Shown: positions 31,440 through 39,846 of the stretch, one piece after another | Layout: each line of letters starts with the position of its first letter | Numbering within the stretch: the first letter of the stretch is position 1 | Source of the DNA: a virus | Reading direction: 5' to 3' (one strand) | IMG/VR virus record: IMGVR_UViG_3300045996_004607 | Coordinates: 1-43,356 of that record | Length of the DNA stretch: 43,356 bases | Translations under genes and position numbers: made by a program | Notes under the pieces: generated by a model | What the model saw: the letters and a program-made list of their open reading frames with translations, nothing else | Database searches by the model: none | What the model was told of the DNA's origin: nothing

Positions 31440-32849
31440 ATGGCGCTCGGCACGAGCTACCTGGGCGGGGCACCGCTGGCCGGAGAGCCGCTGTCCCCGC
31501 AGACCACGCCGGGCGTCCACCCGACGCCGGGCGGCGACGGAGCGTTCCTGTGGACGATCCTGCCGTACTGGGCGCCGCTGGCCGGCGGCGTGCTCGCCGG
31601 CGGCGCGCTCTACCCGACGTACCCCGGCGGGGGAGTGACCCTCGAACCCGATCCGGAACACGGCGTCATGCGGGTCCGGGTGTGGTGGCCCAACGCCGCG
31701 GCGTTGCAGATCCTGCGGGTGGACGCCGCCGGCGTGCGTACACCGGTGCGCGGCGGCTACCCGCTGGTCGTGCAGGGCAGCACCCGCACCAACCGCTCGA
31801 CCAACCCGACCATCACCAGCGGGCTGACCGGCTACACCGCGGGCACCGGCGCACCGACCCTGGCCGCGGTCGCGCGCACCGACGAGGTCGGCGGCCAGGC
31901 GGTGCGCGCCACCGTCGCCGCGGCCGGCACGGACGAACTCGTCGTGCCCGGCGTGCTGGGCCGCACCACCGCGGTGACGATCGGCGTCGACCTGTGCCTC
32001 TCGGCGCTGCCCAGCGGCGTCACCATCACCGTCGCCTGGGTCAACGCGGCTGGCACCGCGCTGGCCTCGACGACGGCGACGCTGACCACCGACCAGGTCA
32101 CCGCCAGCGTCGACCAGTACTACCGCCAGGTCGTGCGCCTGGTGCCGCCGGCCAACGCGAACGCCAGTTCGTCGATCCGGATCGCCGCGACCGGCATGCC
32201 GGCGGGCGGGTGGCTGGCGGTCGACCGCGTCACCCTCGACGAGCAGGACACCGACGGCAGCTACATCGACGGCAACTCGGTCGGCGCCCGCTGGACCGGA
32301 ACGCCGGAGCTGTCCACGTCGGTGCTGGCACCGCAGCAGGTGCTCGTCGACGGCGAGTGTCCGCTCGACGTGCCCGTGCAGTACCTCATCGCCTCACCCG
32401 GCCTGGCCGGCGGCGCGATGCTGTCGGCCGTCGGCGTGCTCGACAGCCTGGGCCGCACCTGGCTGACACACCCGTCGTGGCCGGACGCGCCGCGGGTGGT
32501 GCAGGTGCAGGGCAGCGCGCCGGTGCTCACCTACGGACTCGAGCAGGGCGTCTTCCGGGTGCTCGACCGGGCCCGGCCGATCGTGCGCAGCGCGGCGGTG
32601 CGGCAGTCGGCCACGGGCACGATCAACCTGGGCGGCCTGAGCATCGAGGAGAAGTACACGCTCGAGGCCATGTTCGCCGACCTGTCGCCGCTGCTGCTGC
32701 GCACGCCGGCCGACTACGACCCGGACGACCTGTGGATGTCGCTCGGCGAACTGACCAAGGACCCGGAGGGCCGCAAACCGTGGCAGGAGACGCGGGTCTA
32801 CCGGGCGCCCTTCGTCGAGGTCGAAGCGCCCGACCCTGCGCTGACGTGA
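31440..32849 (+). CDS. Minor tail protein with inserted carbohydrate-binding-like domain
   Basis: A 469-residue protein from ATG 31440. The first 100 residues and the last 150 (EEKYTLEAMFADLSPLLLRT and WQETRVYRAPFVEVEAPD) form one distal-tail-like fold. Residues 115-290 look inserted. They start with TNRSTNPTITSGLTGYTAGT, contain AVRATVAAAGTDELV, and end in GWLAVDRVTLDEQDTDGSYI. This is the pattern of CBM4/9-like sandwich domains found in phage tails. It would connect tail tube to tip and bind host cell-wall polymers. The insertion is inferred from composition and position. Confidence 0.7.
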   Translation: MALGTSYLGGAPLAGEPLSPQTTPGVHPTPGGDGAFLWTILPYWAPLAGGVLAGGALYPTYPGGGVTLEPDPEHGVMRVRVWWPNAAALQILRVDAAGVRTPVRGGYPLVVQGSTRTNRSTNPTITSGLTGYTAGTGAPTLAAVARTDEVGGQAVRATVAAAGTDELVVPGVLGRTTAVTIGVDLCLSALPSGVTITVAWVNAAGTALASTTATLTTDQVTASVDQYYRQVVRLVPPANANASSSIRIAATGMPAGGWLAVDRVTLDEQDTDGSYIDGNSVGARWTGTPELSTSVLAPQQVLVDGECPLDVPVQYLIASPGLAGGAMLSAVGVLDSLGRTWLTHPSWPDAPRVVQVQGSAPVLTYGLEQGVFRVLDRARPIVRSAAVRQSATGTINLGGLSIEEKYTLEAMFADLSPLLLRTPADYDPDDLWMSLGELTKDPEGRKPWQETRVYRAPFVEVEAPDPALT

Positions 32850-32859
32850 GGGGGACCGC

Positions 32860-33978
32860 ATGTGGCCGCTGACGAGCCGCGTCGAGACCGCGCTGCGGCA
32901 GTCGCACACCTTCGTCCTGCGCGCCACCGCGTACGGCGCCTACGGCGTGCGGTCGATCCCGATCAACTCGACCGGGTCGCGCACGAGCGACTCGTCGTCG
33001 CAGGTGCGCGGTCAGGCGTCGATCGAGACCGACATCGGGCTGTGGGACGTCGACCCGCGGTCGATCATCTCCACGACCGGCACGGAGATCCAGGTCGATT
33101 TCGGGATCGTGCTGCCCGGCCGCGGGCCCGTCGACGCCCGCACGACGTGGATTCCGCAGATCCGCGGAGTCCTGGCCAAGGCCTCTCGCGAGCGGCCGAT
33201 CCCCGCCGGCGGCGCGATGCCGCTGCACCTGTTCGACCGGTCGCTGCGGATCGCGGAAGATCGTCTCACCGCGCCGACGCAGACCGTCAGCGGTGCGCTG
33301 ACCACCGCCGAGATCCGGCGGCTGATCCAGCGCACGTTCGGCCTGTCGCAGACGGTGCGGGACCTGACCGGCTCGACGAAGGTCGCACCCGTGCTGGACA
33401 TCGAGCGCGACGTCTGGGCCGACGGCGTCGAGAAGCTAGCCGACTCGATCAGCGCAGAGGTGTACGCCGACCCCGTCGGCGACTTCGTGATCAGGCCGCA
33501 GCCGCAGCTGGGCGACAACCCGGTGTGGGTGGTCAACAGCGGGTCCGGCGGCATCCTGGTCCGCCGCGGCGACGAGGTGTCGCGCGAGCAGGTCTACAAC
33601 GGCGTCGTCGTGCGCGGCGAGCGCACCGACGGCACCGCGCCGGTGACCGCGACCGTGTGGGACGACGACCCCGCCAGCCCGACCTACTACCTGGGCCCGT
33701 TCGGCAGGAAACCGCGGTTCTACTCGTCGCCGCTGCTGACCAGCGTGCAGCAGTGCATCGACACCGGGCGGGCGCTGCTGGCCAGGGTCAAGGGCGCCGG
33801 CGCGACCGTCGCGCTCGACGCCATCGTCAATCCAGCGCTGGAAAGTGGTGATGTCGTTGTGGTCCACGACGAAGGAGTCCGGCAGACGCACATGCTGGGC
33901 AGGGTCAGTGTGCCGTTCTCGCCGAGCAGCACGCAGCCTCTGGAGACTCGCACGCTCGATCTGCCGCAGGAGACGTGA
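32860..33978 (+). CDS. Tail hub/minor tail protein (DUF5047-like)
   Basis: A 372-residue protein from ATG 32860 with GAGGGGGACC upstream. RVETALRQSHTFVLRATAYG and the QASIETDIGLWDVDPRSIIS strand region match the actinophage DUF5047 tail proteins. Further on are RLIQRTFGLSQTVRDLTGST and the ending SPSSTQPLETRTLDLPQET. These proteins form the tail hub or baseplate. The position after the distal-tail-like gene agrees. Confidence 0.75.
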   Translation: MWPLTSRVETALRQSHTFVLRATAYGAYGVRSIPINSTGSRTSDSSSQVRGQASIETDIGLWDVDPRSIISTTGTEIQVDFGIVLPGRGPVDARTTWIPQIRGVLAKASRERPIPAGGAMPLHLFDRSLRIAEDRLTAPTQTVSGALTTAEIRRLIQRTFGLSQTVRDLTGSTKVAPVLDIERDVWADGVEKLADSISAEVYADPVGDFVIRPQPQLGDNPVWVVNSGSGGILVRRGDEVSREQVYNGVVVRGERTDGTAPVTATVWDDDPASPTYYLGPFGRKPRFYSSPLLTSVQQCIDTGRALLARVKGAGATVALDAIVNPALESGDVVVVHDEGVRQTHMLGRVSVPFSPSSTQPLETRTLDLPQET

Positions 33979-33979
33979 C

Positions 33980-34213
33980 GTGGCCTCCACCGAAGACGCG
34001 GTGCAGGAGAGGTTCGATGACCTGGTCGACAGCCTGCTCCAGATCGGCAAGGTCACCGGCACCGCCGTGGGCGGCAAGGTCGTCGTCTCCCTGCGCGGCG
34101 GCACGATGACCCTGCCGCGCCTCAAGTCCTACACCCCGACGACGAACGACGCCGTGCTCGTGCTGTGCGTCAAAGGCGCATTCGTCGTGCTGGGCACCGC
34201 CGCCACCACCTGA
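33980..34213 (+). CDS. Small tail-associated protein
   Basis: A 77-residue protein from GTG 33980, one base after the previous stop. DAVQERFDDLVDSLLQIGKV opens it, then VTGTAVGGKVVVSLRGGTMT and YTPTTNDAVLVLCVKGAFVV, an OB-like small beta fold. Similar short proteins follow the DUF5047 gene in other actinophages. Exact role unknown. Confidence 0.65.
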   Translation: MASTEDAVQERFDDLVDSLLQIGKVTGTAVGGKVVVSLRGGTMTLPRLKSYTPTTNDAVLVLCVKGAFVVLGTAATT

Positions 34214-34238
34214 TCCCCACCTGAACGGAGTCCGCCCG

Positions 34239-34571
34239 ATGGCCCTCGACAACCTGGACAAGATCGCCGCGCTGGCCGCGCGCACCTCCTACGTGGAACG
34301 CGTGCGCGTCGCCGCGGTGGCGCACGCCGTCACCGTGGCGAAGGAGCTCGACGCGGACCCGACGCGCGACGCGCTGCGGCGCAGCCTGGCGCAGCGCGTG
34401 CTCGAGGCACCGGAGGACTACGCGCCGAAGTTCGCCTACGCCACGGCCGCCAACCTGGCGGTCAACCCCGACGTGAACCAGGACAACCCCACCGCCGAGC
34501 ACATCGCGTACGCCGTCGGAGACGTCTGGAACGCGTTCGCCGGCGCGGCGCCCACGGCGCCGCAGGCCTGA
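34239..34571 (+). CDS. Phage protein of unknown function
   Basis: A 110-residue helical protein from ATG 34239. DNLDKIAALAARTSYVERVR opens it, and the body AKELDADPTRDALRRSLAQR with DVNQDNPTAEHIAYAVGDVW follows. The segment APKFAYATAANLAV is the most family-like. No function is known to me; it lies between tail and lysis genes and precedes a strong hairpin. Confidence 0.65.
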   Translation: MALDNLDKIAALAARTSYVERVRVAAVAHAVTVAKELDADPTRDALRRSLAQRVLEAPEDYAPKFAYATAANLAVNPDVNQDNPTAEHIAYAVGDVWNAFAGAAPTAPQA

Positions 34572-34576
34572 CGGGC

Positions 34577-34609
34577 GACCGCCTGGCCGTCCCGCGCGGC
34601 CAGGCGGTC
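34577..34609 (+). terminator. Hairpin terminator between tail and lysis genes
   Basis: GACCGCCTGGCC (34577-34588) pairs perfectly with 34598-34609 (12 bp, 9-nt loop). No T run. Confidence 0.6.
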
Positions 34610-34676
34610 ACACCTCGTCGGGGCAGGTGTTCCTGGTCCTGGTCGCTCCTCACGACTTCCGACCGGGGAGGCCTGT

Positions 34677-35012
34677 GTGCTGTCACATCGAGCGCTGGCT
34701 GCGCTCACCAGCGTGATCGCCCTGCTGTGGGTGGTGAACGCGGTCGTCGGGTGGATCGATCCGACGCGCCGCCAGGACACCGTCAGCGCCGCGTTCATGT
34801 TCGTACTCGCGATCCTCTACCGCGGCCTGCAACGCAAGGCCGCAGCGCTGCCGGGCGCGCCGGACGCGCCGGACGACCCCGACGACCCCGACGCTCCGGA
34901 CCCGCAACCGGAGGACGACCCGCCGGCGCTCAACCGCGTACGCCGCGCCCTGGGCGACCTGGTCGCCGGAGAGGCACCTGCACCACGTCGAGGGCAGGAG
35001 GACGACTCGTGA
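34677..35012 (+). CDS. Small membrane protein (holin-like position)
   Basis: A 111-residue protein from GTG 34677 with GGGGAGG upstream. Two hydrophobic segments, about residues 6-27 (ALAALTSVIALLWVVNAVVG) and 37-55 (TVSAAFMFVLAILYRGLQ), precede a long acidic Pro/Asp-rich tail. Two membrane spans before the endolysin suit a holin or antiholin. It overlaps the next gene by GTGA. Holin activity is inferred only from plan and position. Confidence 0.65.
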   Translation: MLSHRALAALTSVIALLWVVNAVVGWIDPTRRQDTVSAAFMFVLAILYRGLQRKAAALPGAPDAPDDPDDPDAPDPQPEDDPPALNRVRRALGDLVAGEAPAPRRGQEDDS

Positions 35013-35563
35013 TCCTCGACTGCCTGCAATCGGTGATCACCTGCGCGGCCTGGTCGATGGTGGGCGCCACCCTGGGCGTGCTCGTCGACCGGGCCGCGTG
35101 CCGTGATCACCCACTCAACCGTGCGGAGGTCAGCATGCACACGAGCGACGATCAGGTGCCCGTCGGGCCGCGCCGCTGGCGCTGGTGGTGGCGGCCGACC
35201 ACCAGCCCGATCGTGCCGTTGTTCCTGGTGCTGATGGCGATGTTCACCGCAGGCCAGGCGGTGCAGAACCGGTCCCGCAACGACGCCCAGGACGTCGAGA
35301 CGCGCCGGGTGCTGGCCTGCCAGGTCGTCTACGCCAACGCCGTGGCCGACGCGCTCGACGCGCGCACGCAGGCCAGCGGTGAGGCGCAGGCGGCACTCGA
35401 CCGGCTGGTGACCGCGGTCGCCGAGACGCTGCGGACCGGTCCGCAGGCCAACCAGCGCGTGCAGCAGGCCGTCGAGGAGTACCTCGAGGCGCGGGCCCGC
35501 AGCCGCGACGCCCAGCAGCGCAACCCCTACCCCGCACCACCGCGCGAGGTGTGCACGAAGTAG
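35009..35563 (+). CDS. Membrane protein of the lysis region
   Basis: A 184-residue protein from GTG 35009 (GTGA overlap). Hydrophobic stretches are at 4-25 (DCLQSVITCAAWSMVGATLG) and about 68-85 (SPIVPLFLVLMAMFTAGQAV). The C-terminal 100 residues are a long helix with ETRRVLACQVVYANAVADAL and VQQAVEEYLEARARSRDA, probably coiled coil. Membrane-anchored coiled-coil proteins next to actinophage endolysins can act as spanin-like or holin-like proteins; the role here is not established. Confidence 0.65.
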   Translation: MILDCLQSVITCAAWSMVGATLGVLVDRAACRDHPLNRAEVSMHTSDDQVPVGPRRWRWWWRPTTSPIVPLFLVLMAMFTAGQAVQNRSRNDAQDVETRRVLACQVVYANAVADALDARTQASGEAQAALDRLVTAVAETLRTGPQANQRVQQAVEEYLEARARSRDAQQRNPYPAPPREVCTK

Positions 35564-35591
35564 CGCGGCCCCCGACTGGAGAGGTGACGAC

Positions 35592-36677
35592 GTGGGCACA
35601 CGAGGGATCGACGTTTTCCGTATCTACCAACAGGTTCAGGACTGGCGCGCCGTCCGCAACGCCGGCGTCGAGTACTGCTGGGCCAAGGCCACCAACGGCA
35701 CCAGGATCGCGTTCAACAACGACGCCGCGCGCACCCCGGCGCCGGCCGACCCGACCGTCGCCGGGTGCCGCAGCGTCGGCATCGCGCCCGGCCTGTACGG
35801 CTACGCGCTGCCCGGCGACCCGATCGCCCAGGCCGACGCCCTGGCCGACGAGGTCATCCGGCTGGGCTGCCGCGGGCCCGGCACGCTCCCGCCGGCGCTC
35901 GACCTGGAGGAGCCCGGCACGAAGTCCACGGACTTCGCGGTCAGGTTCCTGCGCCGGCTCCAGGAGCGCATCGGCCAGCAGCGCGTCGCCATCTACATGA
36001 GCGCGTCGTGGGCCGCGGAGCTGCGGCCCGACACCTGGAACGTCCCCGGCCTGATCATCTGGATCGCCGCCTACGGCAGCAACAACGGCGCCCGCGGCGC
36101 GGTCCCGTACTACCGCGGGCGCACCGACGTGCACCAGTTCACCTCGACCGGCCTGCACCTGGTCCCCGGCATCAGCTCGTCGGGACTCGACGTCAACGAA
36201 GCGGACATCGCACTGAGCACCCTGCTCGGCGGAGAGGATGACGACATGTTCACGGACAACGACCGCGCCAAGCTCGACCGGCTGAACGCCTTCCTGGCGG
36301 AGTCGGCCAACGCGCCCGGCGGACAGACCGTGCACGACGCGATCTGGCGCAACGGCGACGCCCTGGCCCAGGTGATCGCCAACCAGGGCGCGCAGAACGA
36401 GGTGCTCGCCCAGGTCGCCCGGAACCCGGAGATCACCGCCGACGCGCTGGGGGAGCGCATCGACACCGCGGTCGCCCGCGCGACCACCGGCCTGGCGCAG
36501 ACCCTGGTCGAGCGCCTCAGCGCGCAGCTGATGGCCGCCGTTACCCCCGCGCTGCTCGAGGTCGTGGGCCAGGACAACGCCGAGCAGGCCGACGCCGTCG
36601 TCGAGGCGCTGGCACGGCGCCTGAACGCCCAGCACGGCACCATCATCGCCCAAGTGACCGGGGGCGACGATGCCTGA
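35592..36677 (+). CDS. GH25 endolysin (lysozyme)
   Basis: A 361-residue protein from GTG 35592 with GGAGAGGTGA upstream. Residues 3-205 form a glycoside hydrolase 25 domain: GIDVFRIYQ (Asp7), PALDLEEPG with the catalytic pair Asp104/Glu106, IYMSASWAAELRPDTW, and HQFTSTGLH followed by GLDVNEADIA. It would cleave peptidoglycan between N-acetylmuramic acid and N-acetylglucosamine. Residues 210-361 form helices with no known wall-binding repeats. It has no signal peptide, so it needs a holin. It overlaps the holin-like gene that follows. Confidence 0.92.
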   Translation: MGTRGIDVFRIYQQVQDWRAVRNAGVEYCWAKATNGTRIAFNNDAARTPAPADPTVAGCRSVGIAPGLYGYALPGDPIAQADALADEVIRLGCRGPGTLPPALDLEEPGTKSTDFAVRFLRRLQERIGQQRVAIYMSASWAAELRPDTWNVPGLIIWIAAYGSNNGARGAVPYYRGRTDVHQFTSTGLHLVPGISSSGLDVNEADIALSTLLGGEDDDMFTDNDRAKLDRLNAFLAESANAPGGQTVHDAIWRNGDALAQVIANQGAQNEVLAQVARNPEITADALGERIDTAVARATTGLAQTLVERLSAQLMAAVTPALLEVVGQDNAEQADAVVEALARRLNAQHGTIIAQVTGGDDA

Positions 36678-36999
36678 GTACCTCTCCCTGGCGTCCCTGC
36701 TGGGCCTGCTGATCACCGTCGCGATCCCGATCGCGAACGGCCTGCTGACCCGATGGGACGCACCCGGCGCCCGCGCGGTGTTGCAGCTGGTGCTCAACGG
36801 CGCGAACGGCTTCCTCGTCGAGTGGCTCGACAGCCTCGACGGCCTGGGCAGCGGCAACGCGTTCAACGTGGGAGAGGCGCTGGTGCGCGCGGTGACGTCG
36901 CTGGTCCTGGCGATCGCCGTGCAGTCCGGTGTCTGGGCGCCGCTGGGCGTGTCCGACCGCGCCAAGGCGGCCGGCGTCGGTGCCCGCTCGGCACCCTGA
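36670..36999 (+). CDS. Holin
   Basis: A 109-residue protein from ATG 36670, inside the endolysin stop region. Two hydrophobic segments (YLSLASLLGLLITVAIPIAN at 4-23, and VRAVTSLVLAIAVQSGVWAP near 73-92) match small actinophage holins following lysin genes. It would let the endolysin reach the wall. The gene ends just before the strong hairpin that closes the virion operon. Confidence 0.75.
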   Translation: MPEYLSLASLLGLLITVAIPIANGLLTRWDAPGARAVLQLVLNGANGFLVEWLDSLDGLGSGNAFNVGEALVRAVTSLVLAIAVQSGVWAPLGVSDRAKAAGVGARSAP

Positions 37000-37013
37000 G
37001 ACCGTAGGCAGAC

Positions 37014-37057
37014 AACGGCCTGGTGTCGCACGCGTGAGCGTGCGGCACCAGGCCGTT
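37014..37057. terminator. Bidirectional terminator at the end of the virion module
   Basis: A 20-bp stem (37014-37033 with 37038-37057, one G-T pair) closes a GTGA loop, with TTT at the 3' end of the plus strand. It separates the plus-strand late genes from convergent minus-strand genes. Confidence 0.8.
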
Positions 37058-37066
37058 TCGTCGTGA

Positions 37067-37276
37067 TCAGGCGGTGTGGTCCAGCGCGATGCTGGTCAGG
37101 CACCCACCGCGCGGGTTGCCGAGATCGCTGACCTTGAACGGGACGGCCTTGCCCCGAACGACCAGATCGCCGGGCAGCATCAGCGTGTCGGCCACGGCGA
37201 CGAGGTCGCGCAGCTCCGCCAACGTCACGGTCCGGTGGCTGCTGCTGGCCACCGTCGAGGGCAGTTCAACGGGCAC
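37067..37276 (-). CDS. Small protein of unknown function
   Basis: A 69-residue protein from GTG 37276 with AGGAG at 6-bp spacing. VELPSTVASSSHRTVTLAEL and DLVVRGKAVPFKVSDLGNPR are the main features; it looks like a small alpha/beta domain. It lies alone between the closing terminator and the recombinase operon, on the minus strand. No family recognised. Confidence 0.6.
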   Translation of the reverse strand: MPVELPSTVASSSHRTVTLAELRDLVAVADTLMLPGDLVVRGKAVPFKVSDLGNPRGGCLTSIALDHTA

Positions 37277-37417
37277 GGCGTACTCCTGTCGATCGAACGG
37301 GCGATGTGGTCGGTGCTGCGGCGTGTCGGGTGTACGCGGCGCGCGAGACGTGGTGTTCTCTGCGCCTACGAGAACGCCGCGCCGACGCACCCCCATCGGG
37401 CAGCGGCACCGCATTCC

Positions 37418-37448
37418 CGGCGCCCGCACGCTCTCCGTGCGGGCGCCG
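37418..37448 (-). terminator. Hairpin terminator of the minus-strand operon
   Basis: CGGCGCCCGCACG (37418-37430) pairs perfectly with 37436-37448 around CTCTC. It follows the stop of the 37468-37866 gene on the minus strand. Confidence 0.6.
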
Positions 37449-37467
37449 GTCGTTGCAGGGGCACGGA

Positions 37468-37866
37468 TCACGCTGCCGCACTGCCGAGCTGCACCAGCTG
37501 CACGGCGTTCTGCACGAACTGGTGGGCGGTCGGCCGCGGTGGAAGCTGGGTCAAGCCGTTCTGCACGAACAGCACCCTGCGCTGCACCACCTCGTCGAGG
37601 GCGTGCAGCTGGATCCCCGCCGCTGTCCACGCCCAGCCACCTACACGGTTCCAGCACCACCCGCGCACCGTGCTGCCCGGCGACGACCAGCTCGACACGA
37701 CGAACGTCGTCCGGTCCATCACCAGCACGCGCAGCTCGAACGCCACCGCGCCCCGGTAGCTCACACCGATGCGGGCGCGCTCCGCCAGGGCGCGCAGACA
37801 CTCGCTGACGTAGGGAATCGCGTCACCGTCCGGCATCACCGCAGCCGTTGCCCATCTCGCAGCCAT
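37468..37866 (-). CDS. Protein of unknown function, last gene of the recombinase operon
   Basis: A 132-residue protein whose ATG (37866) overlaps the recombinase stop. AARWATAAVMPDGDAIPYVS opens it, and a strand-rich middle (GAVAFELRVLVMDRTTFVVS) leads to a helix with LHALDEVVQRRVLFVQNGLT. No known motif. Coupling to the recombinase suggests a shared role, or simply cotranscription. Confidence 0.6.
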   Translation of the reverse strand: MAARWATAAVMPDGDAIPYVSECLRALAERARIGVSYRGAVAFELRVLVMDRTTFVVSSWSSPGSTVRGWCWNRVGGWAWTAAGIQLHALDEVVQRRVLFVQNGLTQLPPRPTAHQFVQNAVQLVQLGSAAA

Positions 37867-38921
37867 CAGAACAGCCTCTCTTCCTGGTCCGGGTGATCGG
37901 CCAGCAGCGCGCGACCGATGTCGTGCACCGGGCTCATCTTGATTCGCAGGCGGTTGTGGTCGTACCGGCGCGTCGTGCGCGGATCCGAGTGGTTCAGCGC
38001 GACCTGTAGGTGATCCAGCGAGCACCCCCGGTCGAGCGCCAGCGTCGCGAACGTGTGTCGCAGGCTGTGCGGGGTCAGCCGCGCCGGATCCGGGATGGCC
38101 GCGGCGATCGCGACCTTGCGGATCACCGAGAACACCCACGACCGCCGCACCTGGCCGCCGCTGCGCGTGCTGAACAGCCACCCCTCCTGGCCCTGGCGTC
38201 CCACCAGCCGGCGGTCGATCAGCTCGGCTGCCGGACCCAGCGGCATCGGCTGCCACACACCACCCTTGCGCAACACGTTGATCACGCGCTCGCCGTTCTG
38301 GTACCCCAGCTTCTCGAGGCGCATGCCGCAGACCTCCGACACCCGCGCGCCGGTCGTCAGCATCACCGCGACGATCACGCTGTCGCGGTCGGCCGCCCGC
38401 CGCGTGTCCGCACCGCGTGCCTGCGCCACCAGACCGAACGCGGCCCTGGTAACCCGCCGCGCCTCGTCGAGCGTCAGCCACGACGTCGTTGACGCGCTGG
38501 AATCGATCTCCGGGCGGTCGACGTAGTCCATCGGGTTGCGAAGCAGCACCTCGCGCTTCACCGCCAGGTCGTAGAACGAGGACACGGCTGCCAGGCGGCG
38601 CGCCACCGTCGCCGGCGCGGGAACCCTCCCACCGCGCACCGGCGTGCTCTCCAACCACCGTGCGTAGAGCGCGGCGTGCACTCCCCGCACCTCGAGCGGC
38701 GTCAGTTCGACGTGCTCGTCGAGCCACCCGATCCACCGATCCCAGTCGCGCGCGTACGCCTCCCGGGTGTTGTGGCTGCGCTGCTTCGCGATCCACTCGA
38801 CGTAGAGCTCGTCGACCACGGACTGCCGCGGGTCGGCGATCCTGACCTCAGCGCCCGGATCGTCCGCCGGCAGCAGCTCGCCCTCGAGAACCTCGTGCTC
38901 GTCGGTGTGCTCGTCGGTCAC
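37866..38921 (-). CDS. XerC/D-like tyrosine recombinase (second recombinase)
   Basis: A 351-residue recombinase from GTG 38921, inside the preceding stop (GTGA). All catalytic residues are present: Arg193 in TTGARVSEVCGM, Lys219 in VINVLRKGG, His285 and Arg288 in TPHSLRHTFAT, His311 in LNHSDPRTTRRY and Tyr320. Residues 35-130 form the core-binding domain (DELYVEWIAKQRSHNTREAY). The plan is XerC/D-like and differs from the left-end integrase. It is embedded in an operon with no free flank for an att site, so dimer resolution of a circular form or DNA inversion is as likely as integration. Confidence 0.92.
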   Translation of the reverse strand: MTDEHTDEHEVLEGELLPADDPGAEVRIADPRQSVVDELYVEWIAKQRSHNTREAYARDWDRWIGWLDEHVELTPLEVRGVHAALYARWLESTPVRGGRVPAPATVARRLAAVSSFYDLAVKREVLLRNPMDYVDRPEIDSSASTTSWLTLDEARRVTRAAFGLVAQARGADTRRAADRDSVIVAVMLTTGARVSEVCGMRLEKLGYQNGERVINVLRKGGVWQPMPLGPAAELIDRRLVGRQGQEGWLFSTRSGGQVRRSWVFSVIRKVAIAAAIPDPARLTPHSLRHTFATLALDRGCSLDHLQVALNHSDPRTTRRYDHNRLRIKMSPVHDIGRALLADHPDQEERLF

Positions 38922-39577
38922 GCCCCGCCCCCGTTCGGCCGCCACCGACTCCGCCGGGGACTGTGCGGCGCCAGATACCGCGCGATCACCAGGTCGTTGA
39001 GGCGCTGCTGATGCGGCCTGTGCCGGACGATCGGGCCCGGAGTCACGTCGACGCGGTAGCCGTCGTCGGACCACCGTTGGCCGCAGTCCACCGCGTACCG
39101 ACGTTCGTCGTGGTGGGGGAGCGGCAACACCGGCTGCTGCACCTCCCAGCGCCCGGTGTGCCATGCCCGGCCGCGGCCCGGCCACCCGCTGCGACGAACC
39201 GACTCGAGGTCAGGCCACACCCGGTCCGCGGCCGACGAGAGCAACCACGTGATGATCTCGTCGACGTAGATCCGGTCGGCCCGCATGCCGCGGCCGGTCG
39301 GCTGCGCCTGGAACGACCGCACCGCCCGCTGGTACTCGGCGGCCAGCTTGTGCGCCGCCGACGTCCGGATCATCGAGCGCATGGTCTCCGACCGTGCCAG
39401 ATGACCTCGCAACGCGTCGTAGAAGCCCGCCACGTCCGGCCGCGCAGCGAGATCGGCGGACCTGCGCACCAGCATCTCGTCGTGGAACAGGTGACACGCC
39501 CCGCAGTACGCGCGACGAACATCCTCCGGGTGCCAGGACTGCCGACCGCACTGCGGGCAGGTGATCGAGCCGCTCAT
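38918..39577 (-). CDS. Zinc-ribbon protein of unknown function
   Basis: A 219-residue protein from ATG 39577 (ATGA overlap), with AGGGGGGACGGGC upstream. CPQCGRQSWHPEDVRRAYCG and ACHLF give a four-cysteine zinc ribbon, a type common in small actinobacterial proteins. Residues 90-160 are helical, then the end is Arg-rich with IVRHRPHQQRLNDLV. It may bind DNA or RNA. Coupled to the recombinase by GTGA. Confidence 0.7.
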   Translation of the reverse strand: MSGSITCPQCGRQSWHPEDVRRAYCGACHLFHDEMLVRRSADLAARPDVAGFYDALRGHLARSETMRSMIRTSAAHKLAAEYQRAVRSFQAQPTGRGMRADRIYVDEIITWLLSSAADRVWPDLESVRRSGWPGRGRAWHTGRWEVQQPVLPLPHHDERRYAVDCGQRWSDDGYRVDVTPGPIVRHRPHQQRLNDLVIARYLAPHSPRRSRWRPNGGGA

Positions 39578-39846
39578 GCCCGTCCCCCCTGCCACCGCTG
39601 CGCACGCACCCAGCGGCGCACGGTCATCTCGCAGCCGCTGATCAGCACGCCGCCGTTCGCCGCGCCCAGGTGCGTCGAGCGCTGCCGGCAGCCGCAGCGA
39701 CACCTGGTGCGCGACCGGGCGCCGACCGGCACGAGGTACCGGCGGTGCTGGGACGCCGACGACCAGGTTCCCCACGTGTCACCGTCCCCGTCGAGGAGCA
39801 CCAGGGCGTGCTGCCGATCGTGCAGCCGGCGCGCGGTCGCGTTCAC
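39574..39846 (-). CDS. Small conserved zinc-binding protein
   Basis: A 90-residue protein from GTG 39846 (GTGA overlap). RCRCGCRQRSTHLGAANGG and ISGCEMTVRRWVRAQR resemble a small conserved family in actinobacterial phages and mobile elements, with a CxCxC cluster, a His and a last Cys as likely zinc ligands. Function is not known to me. Coupled on both sides. Confidence 0.68.
   Translation of the reverse strand: MNATARRLHDRQHALVLLDGDGDTWGTWSSASQHRRYLVPVGARSRTRCRCGCRQRSTHLGAANGGVLISGCEMTVRRWVRAQRWQGGRA

Noticed and set aside
29325-31661. Long minus-strand frame opposite the tape measure end
   Set aside because: No recognisable domain; the plus strand carries M15-type motifs and a conserved gene order.
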